From Micrasema longulum (Eukaryota; Arthropoda; Insecta; Trichoptera; Brachycentridae): DNA of 64,000 bases. The stretch is taken from assembly GCA_022494885.1 (NCBI GenBank), contig JAGVSM010003945.1, positions 62,001 to 126,000 on the forward strand, given 5' to 3'. A program made the translations under genes and the position numbers. Below are positions 43,331-54,279 of the stretch, piece after piece (position 1 is the stretch's first letter; each line of letters begins with the position of its first letter). The notes under the pieces were generated by a model. It saw only the letters and a program-made list of their open reading frames with translations. It searched no databases and had not been told where the DNA came from.

Positions 43331-43929
43331 AATCGCTGAACTTCCTAATTTTTTTTTATTATGCCTCGCGCAATTTTCATACATTTTTTTATGAATGAGA
43401 ACCAAATGAATAAACTTTATTTTATGTCGAAGGCAAACTTGTCTTCGAAAATTTAGCCTGAAATAAATATTATATCCGGACGGACGGCACTTCGCTTGAG
43501 GTATTGTTAATACTCGTACATCTACCTACGAAGAACGTGTTTTGTTAATCGTATAAAATACCGTACTCACGAGTAGTCGCTAGACTAGTTCCTCTCCTGC
43601 TTTGACACTACATTTAACATTATATTTATCACAATACAGTGGGTATTTACAATAGCTTTGAAAAATCAACAATTATAATTTAATAACACACATACTGCTG
43701 TGAAAAATATCTGTTTAACTTTTTTTTCATTTTGATCGCATAATGGGGTAATTATGGCAACGCGCAACTGTCCCCAAGGTTAGTGAAACACGCGGTCCTG
43801 AAGACGGAACCTCAAAATAATTACAAATTATTTGGACAATCCAATTAGGAAAGGATGTTGAATTGTTTAAGTTTTGATATGATGAAGTTATGTGATGTAT
43901 TGAAGCTATTTAATCTGGGCTGTATTTTT
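43331..43929. other. No gene recognised
   Basis: AT-rich. No coding or repeat signal. Confidence 0.35.
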
Positions 43930-44118
43930 TTTTTTGTTGAATAAAATAAATATTTTCATTCCTATGATTTACCCGAATATTTCATTTTCAGGGCCATTTT
44001 CAACGAGTTGTAGAAAACTTATTATTAGAAAATGGAAATCAAGTTGGGGTAGAGTGGGGTTCGAACCACGGCCCTTTGATCCGTAAGTCCAAGATACTAG
44101 CCACAGGACCACAGCCTG
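43930..44118 (-). mobile_element. tRNA-derived SINE, family B (copy 2)
   Basis: The minus-strand head AGGCTGTGGTCCTGTGGCTA with B box GGTTCGAACCCC, then CTTGATTTCC, TCGTTGAAAATGGCCCTGAA and ATATTCGGGTAAATCATAGG. It ends in GTTGAATAAAATAAA-type sequence and a poly(A) (T-run at 43928-43938). Confidence 0.8.
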
Positions 44119-44831
44119 ATTAAAAAAAAAACAAAACTGTACAATTTAATACCAGCTGAAAATCGTAAGGAAAAAAACCTAATTTTATTTCAAAAAAATA
44201 GTCAAAAAATTATTAAAAACAGCAAGTGAAACTTAAGTGTGCATATAAATATATTTTATTCTTCATTTATTATTAAACTATGTACTTGCTTATTTTATTT
44301 TATTTTTTAAAGTAATATAACCCGCAAACAAGCTAAGGCTTTGCGGGACCAAAAATACAATTATGTATGTTACTAATTTGTTAAAATAAATCAAACTCAA
44401 AAAAAAAAATACTGAGCATTTTAAAATGAATATTTTTTATAAAATCAAGGGCAAAAAATCACTATGACAATAAGCATTTAAGTCGCACTGCATGTGGGGA
44501 TATCGGAGGCGAAGTTAGAGGTATCTGGTGCTCAATCACAGACGTTTATCACGTTGTTTATCTCGTCGATTAAAAGGCCTTATCCAACACTTATCCATAA
44601 GAAATTGTTATCACGTCGGTAATTACCGACAAGTGCGGCAATCGTGATAGAGCTGCGGATCAAAATCTATTTGAGTCCATTGGATAGATCTGATTTTGAT
44701 TCTAGTAAAAAATAATGCTTGTTTAAGTTCACAAGTAATTGGTATGAAAAATATAGCAATAATATGCAACATGTTTATTTTTATTTTGCTGACGCTTCGG
44801 CAAAAGTTTGACTACTTGTAACGTAATATTT
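44119..44831. other. No gene recognised
   Basis: A GC-richer patch at 44490-44690 includes a CGTCGGTAATTACCGACAAG palindrome near 44614. No gene signal. Confidence 0.35.
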
Positions 44832-44839
44832 ATCTATGC

Positions 44840-45292
44840 CAGAGGTCCCCAAACTTTTTTGTGCCGTAGACCACGTGCCGATTTTTTCTGACCCACCGCT
44901 TTTCCTAATATTGATTTTTTTCACAAATTCATCAACTTCAAATATGTTTTCGTCAATTTGATACAGACCCTTTCATTATGATAGGGTTTACTGTATACAA
45001 AAAAACAATACTTTAAATATGAGTATTCGGCTTGATGCTTTTAATGGCAAAATTTCACTCTCTTTTTTTATTTGATACAATTTTATTAAATATTGGTACA
45101 TGTCAATTAATTGCCTATATATATTATACTGTCTGTGTTAGGTGGATTATTACATTTACGGGAAGCCATAATTTTGGAGACGGCCTGCCTAAATGAGATG
45201 CATTCTCTTGGACCCCCATTAAAATCTCATGGACCCCTTGCAGGTCAGAGTCGACCCTAGGGAGTAGATATACACCACTTCGGGAATGACTG
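44840..45292. mobile_element. Non-autonomous hAT-type element with 8-bp target duplication
   Basis: Left end CAGAGGTCCCCAAACTTTTT, typical of many hAT and hAT-MITE termini. The right end ACTTCGGGAATGACTG is a decayed complement. Flanking 8-mers ATCTATGC (44832-44839) and ATCTATAC (45293-45300) match at seven of eight positions. There is no transposase frame in the 453 bp. Confidence 0.75.
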
Positions 45293-45300
45293 ATCTATAC

Positions 45301-45689
45301 AGTATTAAACATATTTATACAAATTAAATATTCATCTGAATTATCTTTTGTGGTTGAATAATTATTTGGCTACCATGATTGAGGTCCCGGACAAAGCCGG
45401 ACCTACGGTTGATATGAATAACCATGATATGACACTTACGTACAAGGGATGGGAGATTTATATGCTAGTAATGACAACCCCTTTCAGTGACATATATATC
45501 CGGCGCCGGTCCCAGAATTGATTCCTGATTGATTGTTGTGAAATATTCGTTTTAAAGGGGGTTTAACACTGCAAAATTTCTCTGTCCCTGGACTGGTACC
45601 TAAACCGTACGACTGATCACCTGGTACTTAGCATTCACACCTGTTGTATAAATCTATAAATATTTTATCCACTAGAGCTTTATTATGGT
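45301..45689. other. SINE-like remnants, uncertain
   Basis: GGCGCCGGTCCCAGAATTGATTCC near 45500 and GACTGATCACCTGGTACTTA near 45610 resemble decayed SINE C parts. Confidence 0.35.
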
Positions 45690-46225
45690 CTAAGCTGGTT
45701 TCTCAGCATGCGTCTCTATCTGAATATAGAAATAAATTTGAGCACGTATATAATACTCGGTTCACTAGTGAAGATGGACTAGTTCTCCCTTAATTCAATA
45801 ATAAATACGAGAAAAGAACACTAGAGTTCAATATACCAAAAATGTATAATATGCTGTAATTAAATATATAAAAGCTTAACAGGCTCAAGAGATAGACGTA
45901 TGCTGAAAATCTGGCTTTTAGAACGTGTTTTTTTATATTGAAATTTTTTTGCGTTTTTCTTTTTTATTCAAACAATTTTTTATTTTTCTACGTGTAACAT
46001 ATTTTCAATGCACATAGGAATACATATTGTCTTTTTTTTTCTCCATAGTAATAAGAGTTTTTATATGTTATAGAATTTAAGAGATAATATTGTGTATATA
46101 ATGTATTAGAACTTAACTTTAAGCACCTGCTGACGAACTGAATTTCATGCAGTTCAGTAAGACTTGATAATTTGTTTTTTTTTTTTTTTTGTGTTTTTGA
46201 TAAATAAATTTTAAAAATACTTTCT
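45690..46225 (+). pseudogene. LINE C-terminal remnant and 3' UTR
   Basis: HVYNTRFTSEDGLVLP-like codons at 45735-45790 and YEKRTLEFNIPKMYNML near 45810-45860, with stops, resemble the final blocks of Jockey/CR1-type ORF2. The T-rich 3' UTR has a TGAACTGAATTTCATGCAGTTCAGTA stem near 46135. Confidence 0.5.
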
Positions 46226-46676
46226 TTTTTTTTAAATAAAAAAATGTAGTCCTATGCATCATCGGGTACGGATATAGGTAAAATGATACGTGATTAGTTA
46301 GTTACAGTAGAATTCTAGGGAGCCATGGAAATAAATCGAATATTATAGAAAAATAAAACGGGTCGTGGGAAATAGAATTTTCACTTCCCCAGACGTAATT
46401 AAATGTGCGGGTGTATATATAACAGATGCCCGCGGACACATACATTTATGTAAGTGAAAATTACATAGGCACACGGTTTTATGTAGGTAGCCTTATAGAT
46501 ATAATGTATTCACGATATTTTTCGAAGTTACATCATAAAAATATTTATGAACAATGTTTGACTGGCCTTGGTGTGCGATATACTCGTACGCTAACAGCCA
46601 TACCTAAAGGCGCGGTTGAAATCCAAAACAAAGAAAATTAATAAACATACCGATGGCGCCACCAAATAGTTAAGTC
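46226..46676. other. No gene recognised
   Basis: The plus-strand frame 46426-46641 shows no motif. Confidence 0.35.
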
Positions 46677-47142
46677 TTTCACTCAACTGAGCGGCTAGGC
46701 TGTTCATTAAATGCCAGCATTCAACAGAATGACCAGGCCGTTGGCTGACTGAATTAAGATAACTCAACGTTCAACGTGTTAACTGGTTGTAAACTAGCCC
46801 TTCTGAAACAGCCGAATCAAAAGCTACCGATTAGGTTAGGTTGGGTTAAGTTTAATAATTATAAAAATTCTTTTTACTTCAGTTATGAAGTTAATTGTTA
46901 AGTTAAGGATTAAAACAAGTTTTTAAAAAAAAATCTTTTTTTTTTTTTAACTTAACCCAACCTATTCTAACTTATCTAACTTCAAATAAAAAAATAAATG
47001 ATAAAGTAAATCAATTATTACTGTTGTATTAAATTTCAAGGTGCTTAGAGACGTCCAACCCCTCAAACGTTCATTCGACGAACGGCCTAGCCAAGCAATT
47101 GAATTTCGTCATTTAATCAACTGCCTGGCCGCTCAGTTGAGT
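46677..47142. mobile_element. Long inverted-repeat element (MITE or foldback)
   Basis: CACTCAACTGAGCGGCTAGG at the left and CTGGCCGCTCAGTTGAGTGG at the right are inverted termini. Secondary inverted words include TTAACTTAACCCAACCTA against TAGGTTGGGTTAAG, and AACGGCCTAGCCAAGC against AGTCAGCCAACGGCCTGG (left part read in reverse). About 465 bp, no coding frame. Confidence 0.75.
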
Positions 47143-47388
47143 GGCAGATTTATCTGTTCGGCGGCGACAACGATAATTAAAAGGCTAAGTAACTGATCCG
47201 TCAATATATCCAAAATTGAGTTATAAATAAATATAACTTTTCACAGAATGTTAAGCAGCGTCGCATAAGCCGACACCTATGGAAATCGGGCGTAAATTCG
47301 GCGTTTGCATAAGAGTCCTCCTTTCGTGGGAAATTATTTCTAAGGAGAACTGAACATTTTTCGAAATTTATTTATTTATTTTATATTT
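47143..47388. other. No recognised feature
   Basis: No signal. Confidence 0.3.
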
Positions 47389-47836
47389 CAACAATATTTT
47401 GAGTTTGTCCAAATTTTTGTAGACAAGGGCTGGATTCAACTCCCTGGGGATTAACATTAACATATTACAACAGAGATGAAGAACATTTTAAAGAAGGTAA
47501 TATAGAAGTCTAGGCATCTACAGGGCTTATGACCTAGTATAGAAATCTAAAAAATAAAAATTTCAGGCGTTGCCTAGTATGTAGGTGAAATAATTCAATT
47601 AGATGAATCTCACTCGCATAAATAAAGGTTTCAGCTCTTTAACTTCAAAAACATCAACAGATGAAAGAATTGAAAGAACATAGATGTTTAAATATGGGCA
47701 GAATGGTGAATGTTACAAAGTGTGTAAAGTGGCCACTTAAACCAGCCAATGACAGGTCATAAGCCCTGTAGATGGCTAGACTTCTATTTTACCTTCTTTA
47801 AAATGTTCTTCATCTCTGTTGTAATATGTTAATATT
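47389..47836. mobile_element. Foldback element (family F), best copy
   Basis: The left arm TAACATATTACAACAGAGATGA... through TAGAAGTCTAGGCATC and AGGGCTTATGACCT (about 47456-47534) is repeated in reverse complement at 47757-47836, a 75-80 bp near-perfect arm. Outside the left arm is TTGTAGACAAGGGCTGGATT. The interior contains GGCGTTGCCTAGTATGTAGG. No transposase. Confidence 0.8.
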
Positions 47837-48849
47837 ATATATATATTTCTCTATTTCCATGCTAAGACTATTGTATATTATTATAATGTATTTATATTTA
47901 AAATGTTTATTTATCTTATGTAAAAGTATTTTATAATGGAAATCGAATTAAATAGAAATTTACATACCAATTAAACTAAAAATAGGAATGGGATAAGGCG
48001 ACCACTTTAGAAAAAAACAAAGTAAAAAAATTAGCCTTATATGTAATAAAGGGTGAAATCTGTACGAAGAGATGTCTGAAAGCATGAAGAATGAAAGAAA
48101 ACAATTTTTTTAAGATCTTTTATTTATTGGAATAATGTAGATTTATAAATTAGTCTATAGCAATGAAGGTCATTGTAAATATTAGTTGATATACAAATGC
48201 AATATTAACTGACTAAATAAAATAAAATAAATAAATATGCTTCAGCTAGATTTCGATCATAAATTTAATGCAATTCATTGTAAAAAAAACATGCGAAATT
48301 ACAAAATAATATTCTTATACGTGTGCAAAAGTGTAAATTTACGCAAAATTCATGATGTTTTTGAAGATTAATTCAAATTTCACAATTTACAATTCACCCC
48401 GATTAATCCAAGGCCGATCAAGGTAATCCCATTTCATTAACTGACATTGATGGTACATAATATTATGCTGAAACCGCGGGGGGGCTTGCCGTCCAATATT
48501 TACGATTGTATTCGCAATGATAATTCAAAGTAAATTGTCTCGCTGTCGTATTTTGTATAATATTTATAAAAACACTGAAAACTACCAGCTGAAACGACAA
48601 ATCTTTAGTGCGGTTGCAGCAGCGGCCGTGACACATTTGGTTGAGACCTTCGAATTGATAAATGCTAATTAGAATGACAATTATTTATTTAATAATAAAA
48701 GATGCTTAGCGGTTATGCTGTCAATCGCTGAATTAACGGATACTTTGTTTATATTTTGTCAACAGATACAACGTCGAAAGTTAAAACAATCGAGTAGTGT
48801 TCATGGCAATCAAACGAAAAGTAAGATCGAATGACCCTTTTTCCATTTA
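47837..48849. other. No gene recognised
   Basis: 47850-48235 is T-rich and ends in AATAAAATAAAATAAATAAA, like a LINE 3' UTR. 48240-48840 has no signal. Confidence 0.35.
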
Positions 48850-49020
48850 CAGCTTGCCCATATACTGCACAACGCATCTGAGGACTAAAGTCTCATTGAC
48901 GGTGGCCACATACGAGGAAGAATCGATTGTCGCCGAATGAGAAAAGCTGCCTGAAGGAGCTGACTGTAATCTGGTGGTAGCCTTGGCATATTGGTGCTGA
49001 AAGAAGGTAATCCAAAAGTA
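48850..49020 (-). mobile_element. Family R element, partial
   Basis: AGCTTGCCCATATACTGCAC, GCATCTGAGGACTAAAGTCT, GAGAAAAGCTGCCTGAAGGA and GCTGAAAGAAGGTAATCCA match the first half of 41548-41885. Confidence 0.75.
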
Positions 49021-49082
49021 TAAACCATCGTTGGCTTAATGTTATAACTAGGTAACTTCAAAATCAGCATTTTTGAGTTAAA

Positions 49083-49840
49083 GCTGTAGTCTGGTAAAAC
49101 GCACGCAAAATAAGGCAATCATAAGATTTTGCCATTTTAAAACTAATGTATTTCTTTAATCGCGCAATAATAAAAAAATAAAAAAACATAAATTAGATAA
49201 CAACAAAATTTTTAGTTAGATACTAAGTAATTTTTTATTGAAATCCCAGATACCTAAGTTTAGTCTAAATTTAAAATGGCGTAATCTGCCGGTCTAAAAG
49301 TAATTATATTTTAACAAATTACAACAGGGATGGAGAATACCTTAAATTAGGGAATATGGAAGTCTAGGCATTTACAGGGCAAACGGCCTGTCATTGGCTG
49401 GTTTAAGTGGCCACTTTACACACTGTGTAACATTCACCATTCTGCCTATGTTTGAACAGACATATTTCTTCAATTCTTCTATTTGTTGATTTTTAGTGAA
49501 GTTAATGACCTGAAACCTTTATTGTTGTGAAGAGATTCATCTGACTGAATTATTTCACATACTATGCAACGCCTGAACCCATTTTTTAAATTTTTAAACT
49601 TCTTCTTGGACCAATTGGTTTTGTCTACGAACATTTGGACAAACTCAAATATTGTTATTATATTTTAGTAACATAAAGCTTTTTAGTATATTTTTTAACA
49701 GAAATACCTTTGAAAATTATTGTTTTTATCTAATTTACGTTTTTTTATTATTATTGCGCGATTAAAAAAACATTCGTTTTAAAATAGCAAAACCGTGTGA
49801 TTTTCTCATTTTGCGTACGTTTAACCAGACTACAGGCTTA
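49083..49840. mobile_element. Family D repeat with inverted ends, interrupted by a foldback element
   Basis: The left end CTGTAGTCTGGTAAAACGCA continues through TTTTGCCATTTTAAAACTAA, TTTAATCGCGCAATAATAAA. The right end is its complement (TTTATTATTATTGCGCGATT, TTTGCGTACGTTTAACCAGA, CTACAG). Between them sits a family F element (49310-49670). Confidence 0.7.
49310..49670. mobile_element. Foldback element (family F) inserted in family D
   Basis: AACAAATTACAACAGGGATG, GAAGTCTAGGCATTTACAGG, GGCTGGTTTAAGTGGCCACT, CATTCTGCCTATGTTTGAAC and GACAAACTCAAATATTGTT run in the order expected for family F, opposite in orientation to the interior of the 47389 copy. The right arm is reduced. Confidence 0.7.
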
Positions 49841-49998
49841 ACTACTAAAAAAACATATCGTCATGATCGTAGAACAACGACGCGTGTAATTTTCTTAAAC
49901 TTTACGTAAGAGTAGTTTAATTTTTTTTTTGACGATTTATGCCACAACTTAATGAGTACAAAAGTATATAATTTGATATGTGAATTAGTTAAATATAT

Positions 49999-50690
49999 TT
50001 GACATACAACGAGCATATAGATAATACAGTAAATAAATCACTAAAATTACTTGGCTTCATTAACAGAATATCCTCTGATTTTACTAATGTCCGTACAATC
50101 AAAACTCTTTATTGCTCAACTGTTCGCCCTCTTCAAGAATATGCCTCCGTGGTCTGGTCTCCATTCTATGTCAATCGCATAAATTACATTGAATCAGTCC
50201 AACATCGCTTGCTTCGAAAAATAGCGTGGATGCTTGGACTAGAGAGAGGTAATTATTCTTATGCTGAAATAGAGTCAATGTTATATATTTCCAGTCTACA
50301 AAAACGTACAACTAATATTGACTCCATATATATGTTCGGCATACTAAATGGTATAATCGATGTTCCATCATTACTGCGACAAGTAAAATTCAATATTCCG
50401 ACTCGTAGATTGAAACAATGAAGTACTGTTCACCGATCAGCATAGAAGAAACTATGGCCTTAATTCTCCAATGACCCGTCTTTGTCGTATTGTTAACTCA
50501 AGACAGGATCTGGACTTTTTTGGTTTAAGTTTACAACGATTTAAACGAGCACTAAATAAATAGTCCAGATCTTGTCTTGATGTCCCTTTTGTTAGTCAAT
50601 GCTTCTTTTTTTATGTTTTAAACTATTCTTTTATTGTAATATTTAAACCCTATAAATTGTATACATGGACAATGTCCGTTAATAAATACA
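49999..50690 (+). pseudogene. Jockey-like LINE, RT C-terminal part with 3' UTR
   Basis: 49999-50421 encodes EHIDNTVNKSLKLLGFINRI, TIKTLYCSTVRPLQEYASVV, WSPFYVNRINYIESVQHRLL and RKIAWMLGLERGNYSYAEIE, blocks after the RT active site. A frameshift near 50415 leads to FTDQHRRNYGLNSPMTRLCR, IVNSRQDLDFFGLSLQRFKR and ALNK with stop at 50559-50561, the complete natural C-terminus. The 3' UTR ends ACATGGACAATGTCCGTTAA (a hairpin) with TAAATACATATATAAATATT. Related to, but not identical with, the LINE at 40626. No catalytic residues remain. Confidence 0.88.
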
Positions 50691-50756
50691 TATATAAATA
50701 TTTAAAACCTAGAAAATAAGGCCGTAATATTGGAATTTTTCTACTACTACTGCAAC

Positions 50757-51402
50757 TACCATCACGCCATTTTCCCGTAGGGGTAGGCAAAGAGAATGGA
50801 CCGCCATACACGTCTATCCTGGCATACAATCCTAGCCTCTTCCACATTCATACATCTTGTCATACATGCCCTTCGGTTCTGTCTGCTTTTGACATGACCA
50901 GACTTAAGATTTTGGTTTATCTGATCGTGCCACGTCTTCCTTGGTCGTCCTCGTCTAACGTTGCCGTTCATTTTTGCCATATATACTTGTTTTTCCATTC
51001 TCTCGTCGTCCATTCGTTCTACGTGACCAAACCATCTCAGAGACCCTTTCTTAATCTTATCAATTATACTTTTCTCAGATTTACACTCTCGCCTGATTTC
51101 ATCATTCGTAACCCTGTCATACATTGATTTCCACACATTCGTCTAAGAGATCGCATTTCAACCGCGTTCACTAGGCTTTCATCCTTCGTCTGCCAGTTCC
51201 ATGTTTCACTTCCATACATAAGTGTTGGGACTAAAACTCCGTTGTGCACTGCCAGTTTAGCTTCGATTGACATATTTTTATCAGAAATTACTGTGCCTAT
51301 TGCTCCGTTCATTTTGTTGCCCGCATTCACTCTTCTTTCAACATCTTTTTCTACTCTTCCATCTCTTGAAAACATGCTTCCCAGATACACAAAATTTTTA
51401 AA
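50757..51402 (-). pseudogene. RTE-like LINE (family A), longest readable tail
   Basis: Minus strand 51390-51130 reads YLGSMFSRDGRVEKDVERRV, NAGNKMNGAIGTVISDKNMS, LAVHNGVLVPTLMYGSETWN and VNAVEMRSLRRMCG. A frameshift near 51130 leads into a 124-codon frame (51136-50762) with YDRVTNDEIRRECKSEKSII, KIKKGSLRWFGHVERMDDER, NVRRGRPRKTWHDQINQNLK and the WRSILFAYPYGKMA C-terminus. These are the conserved blocks after the RT palm in RTE-like elements (MYGSETW, RWFGHV-RM, GRPRKTW). The RT core and endonuclease are missing through 5' truncation at about 51402. Confidence 0.88.
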
Positions 51403-51597
51403 GAAAGTAAATATAGATTTTTTGGCATATCCATTATCGTTCTACGAACGCGTCGATATTTGTTTCTTCAACCACGAATGCTACAAATAAACAAGTCGCG
51501 ATGCATTCAAATCATATTATGGTGATTTTAATGCATTTGCACACTATGCAAGAGGTATGCGAGAGTTCGGGTCAGGTCACAAATTTCATGTCAATGC

Positions 51598-51830
51598 CAG
51601 GGCCCGTTATACGATGGGAACTGAACAGTTGTCTTCAATTGCCTATAAAGTCAAATAAAATTTTCAGTATGTAAAATAAAACATTGATATCAATTATTTA
51701 GACATGTTAACTACATGTAAATGTAGAAAATACTTCGAATTTTCAAACAAATTAATAAATTTTCAAACAAACAATTAGATTTTTTTAAATAACTAAAGAA
51801 AATTAAAACCTCCCATTGGAATCGGGGCCC
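51598..51830. mobile_element. GGGCCC-MITE, complete
   Basis: Left end CAGGGCCCGTTATACGATGG, right end CCCATTGGAATCGGGGCCC, 233 bp. The interior shares GTCTTCAATTGCCTATAAAG and related words with the other copies. Confidence 0.75.
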
Positions 51831-51837
51831 AAAAAAC

Positions 51838-51895
51838 GAAAGCATGGTAGGCGAACGCCCAGACGAGTTAACCGCGAGGCAAACTAATCTCCACT
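51838..51895 (-). mobile_element. SINE C head fragment
   Basis: AGCATGGTAGGCGAACGCCC and GCGAGGCAAACTAATC on the plus strand are the complement of a SINE C tRNA-like head, as at 2510-2565. Confidence 0.5.
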
Positions 51896-52651
51896 CGATT
51901 TATTTTTTCAGGATTTTTACCCGAGAGTAGCCATCGAGTCAAAAACACTCATCCAAGGTTTGATTGTGTTTCACACGCAAAACTACTGATTTATTGATTC
52001 AGCTCAGACGCGGGACACAAACATGTTACCGAACATGTAATCGTGATAAAATAGTGCACGCTGCTTAAAACGTCCACCATCACAGATAATGTGGCTGAAG
52101 ACAATGAAACAATTAGATTAGACATGAAATTGATAACAAAATTAAACTAGAAATTTCTCGATTTGCAAAGGAGTGATTGATTACTCGTCAGAAATATTTC
52201 GAAGCTCATTAAAAAAATGTCGGACTATAATATCATCAGGTCAATGACATAAAAAAAAAATGGAGATATAGAGGTTGTTATTTTTAGTCACCTTAAAAAC
52301 AAAGTTAATTACATATAACACAATTTTGTATTCAATACTCAATTTTTTGGGTAATTATGCTGAGTGTCGGTTTACAGCTCTTCGTATTCATTAAGCTGAA
52401 AATTTTGGGTTACATAGCGATTCAAATGTCATTTTTACTCATGGGATGTTCACATAATTTTATGGCTAAATCCATAAGCCGAATCTGCTTAAAACTAACT
52501 TATGCACAAATTTGTGATTTTGGCATTTTTGATCGGACATGGATAGTATGAGGTATTTTCAAGATACTGAAGGCAAATAATTGTCTTATTTCAGTTGCAA
52601 ACAACTTCTTTTCATAGGTTCGAAGGTTTTCACGGTTACTTTTATCAACAT
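51896..52651. other. No gene recognised
   Basis: The plus-strand frame 52357-52551 is open but shows no motif. Confidence 0.35.
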
Positions 52652-52790
52652 GTTTATTTTTGGGTGATACCGTGTGTGTTTGTTCCAACGTTTCTCACTC
52701 GACAACTCAGTTTACCCTGAAGATGACTCCTGCAATGGTAGCAGAAACGTTGGGACAAATCCAACACACACAGTATCACCTAAAAAATAA
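52652..52790. mobile_element. Minimal head-to-head hammerhead-bearing element
   Basis: Left arm 52652-52694 (minus orientation) and right arm about 52744-52790 (plus) are imperfect reverse complements sharing GAAACGTTGG, ACACACAC and GGTATCACC/AGTATCACC words. The 50-bp centre belongs to the right copy. Confidence 0.7.
52714..52755 (+). ncRNA. Hammerhead-like motif, degenerate helix II
   Basis: CC before the box pairs GG after it. Box CTGAAGA is at 52717-52723, extra T at 52724, then a poorly paired helix II, GAAA at 52744-52747, palindromic ACGT (52747-52750), T at 52751 as cleavage base, GGGAC after it. The order of elements is correct; weak helices lower confidence. Confidence 0.45.
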
Positions 52791-53369
52791 AACATATTAT
52801 TAACTTATTTTTATGTTCCCTTCCAAATCGCATTTAGAAACGTATAATATTAGAATACGAACGATTTTGCACCAGGAAAATCTTACCCTAATACATCCAC
52901 TTCAAACTTCAACGTTGATAAAAAAATATCTGTAAATACTGACAAACAGAAAAGAGTTTAAAGTTTTACTAAACTATTTACAATCTGCAGGTTAGTTAGA
53001 AAAACAAAACAGGAGAGCTGATACATATTAAAAAAAAAAACAACTTAATACTCGTACAATGAAAAATATGCTTTTCATAAATTATTTATCTGACAATTGT
53101 AGCCTGCATTACTTTACGGGCTGTTAAATCCATCACATAATGCAGACTGTAAAGATAAGTTATGATTAAATGAATAGAAGGCAGATAGCTTCTAAATTAC
53201 CGATATTTACAGAAAAATAGATCCTTATTATACGCAGAAGCCGTATTCAGCAAGCGAATTACCCTATTACTGGATGAATTCGGACTTGCATTTGTGTGGC
53301 TTCTGGGTGCGTAAAACAGTACATGAGATCTGGATATAATGACAACTTAATTGATAAAATATTCAATCA
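52791..53369. other. No gene recognised
   Basis: AT-rich, no signal. Confidence 0.35.
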
Positions 53370-53850
53370 AAAACAAAAACGCAAACTTAATAAATATTTA
53401 TTTTCTTCTCCCACAAAAAATAAAGCTAACCCATCTTAACAAGAGAGCCGAATTATTTTTATAAAAGACAATTTTTCTAAAAATTTATCTAATTGCCTAC
53501 CATCAAACATTTAACCTGCATTCTACACAAATAATAATTAGGAGCATTGTTAAAAAAATCGCAAAGATAAAGTCCCTGAATATAATAAATCTGGCATAAA
53601 CCAATTAAATTGTAATGATTGTGATTCAATCTACCTATACATTGGAAATTTTTAAAAAACACTTCAATATTAGAATAAAAGAACACTCAAGGGGTCTAAA
53701 TAATAATATTTTTCCTGATTTCGGAAACCATCTGATAGAAAACAATCATTATTTCAATAAAGACACCGGATTAAAAGTTCTTCATGTTGAAAATAAAAAT
53801 ATTAAAATTAGACAACTTGGGAATCTTACAAATTAAAAAAGCTATAAATA
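53370..53850 (+). pseudogene. Second Penelope-like element: GIY-YIG nuclease remnant
   Basis: The plus strand reads YNKSGINQLNCNDCDSIYLY then IGNF in one frame at 53580-53650 and continues in another frame (53615-53836) as FNIRIKEHSRGLNNNIFPDF, GNHLIENNHYFNKDTGLKVL and HVENKNIKIRQLGNLTN. GIN corresponds to GIY, the C-x2-C pair and the IYIG element follow, and RIKEH and GNHLIENNH correspond to the RVKEH and AEHHIETGH of the 38-40 kb elements. One frameshift and one stop lie within the nuclease. Upstream (53370-53570) is a decayed linker with several stops. This is a different PLE lineage from the inverted pair. Confidence 0.75.
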
Positions 53851-54279
53851 TTTTTTTTATTTTCTATGATATATTTTACTGCTCTTTAAATAATAAGGAA
53901 TATTTTTTTAAATATTTTTTTACTATAAAATAAAAAGTACCTTCTAATCTTTTACAGACAATTTTCATTTCTCTTTCTTATATTTTACAAAAATATTATA
54001 CCTGTCTATTTATTATAGGAGAAAGAAATTCATAAACATTTCTTGTATACCCACGAACAGGCCATGCCTTTGTGGGATTTTTTTGTTTACTATTCTTACC
54101 GTTAATATGTATTTCATTGCTATGTTATTTTTTTTTTTTTTTTTGATACTCTGTTTAACCTCATATGTATATTGTAAAAAAACATAAAATAACAATACTT
54201 TTTTGTTTTTTTTTAAATAAGAAAGAAAAAAAAACAATATTCCATAAAATAATAATCCTCTACAATAAGTATACATTGA
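53851..54279. other. AT-rich sequence between PLE nuclease and tail motif
   Basis: Could be the 3' UTR of the element at 53370-53850, since the same-strand hammerhead-like tail at 54280 follows. No independent feature is seen. Confidence 0.35.
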
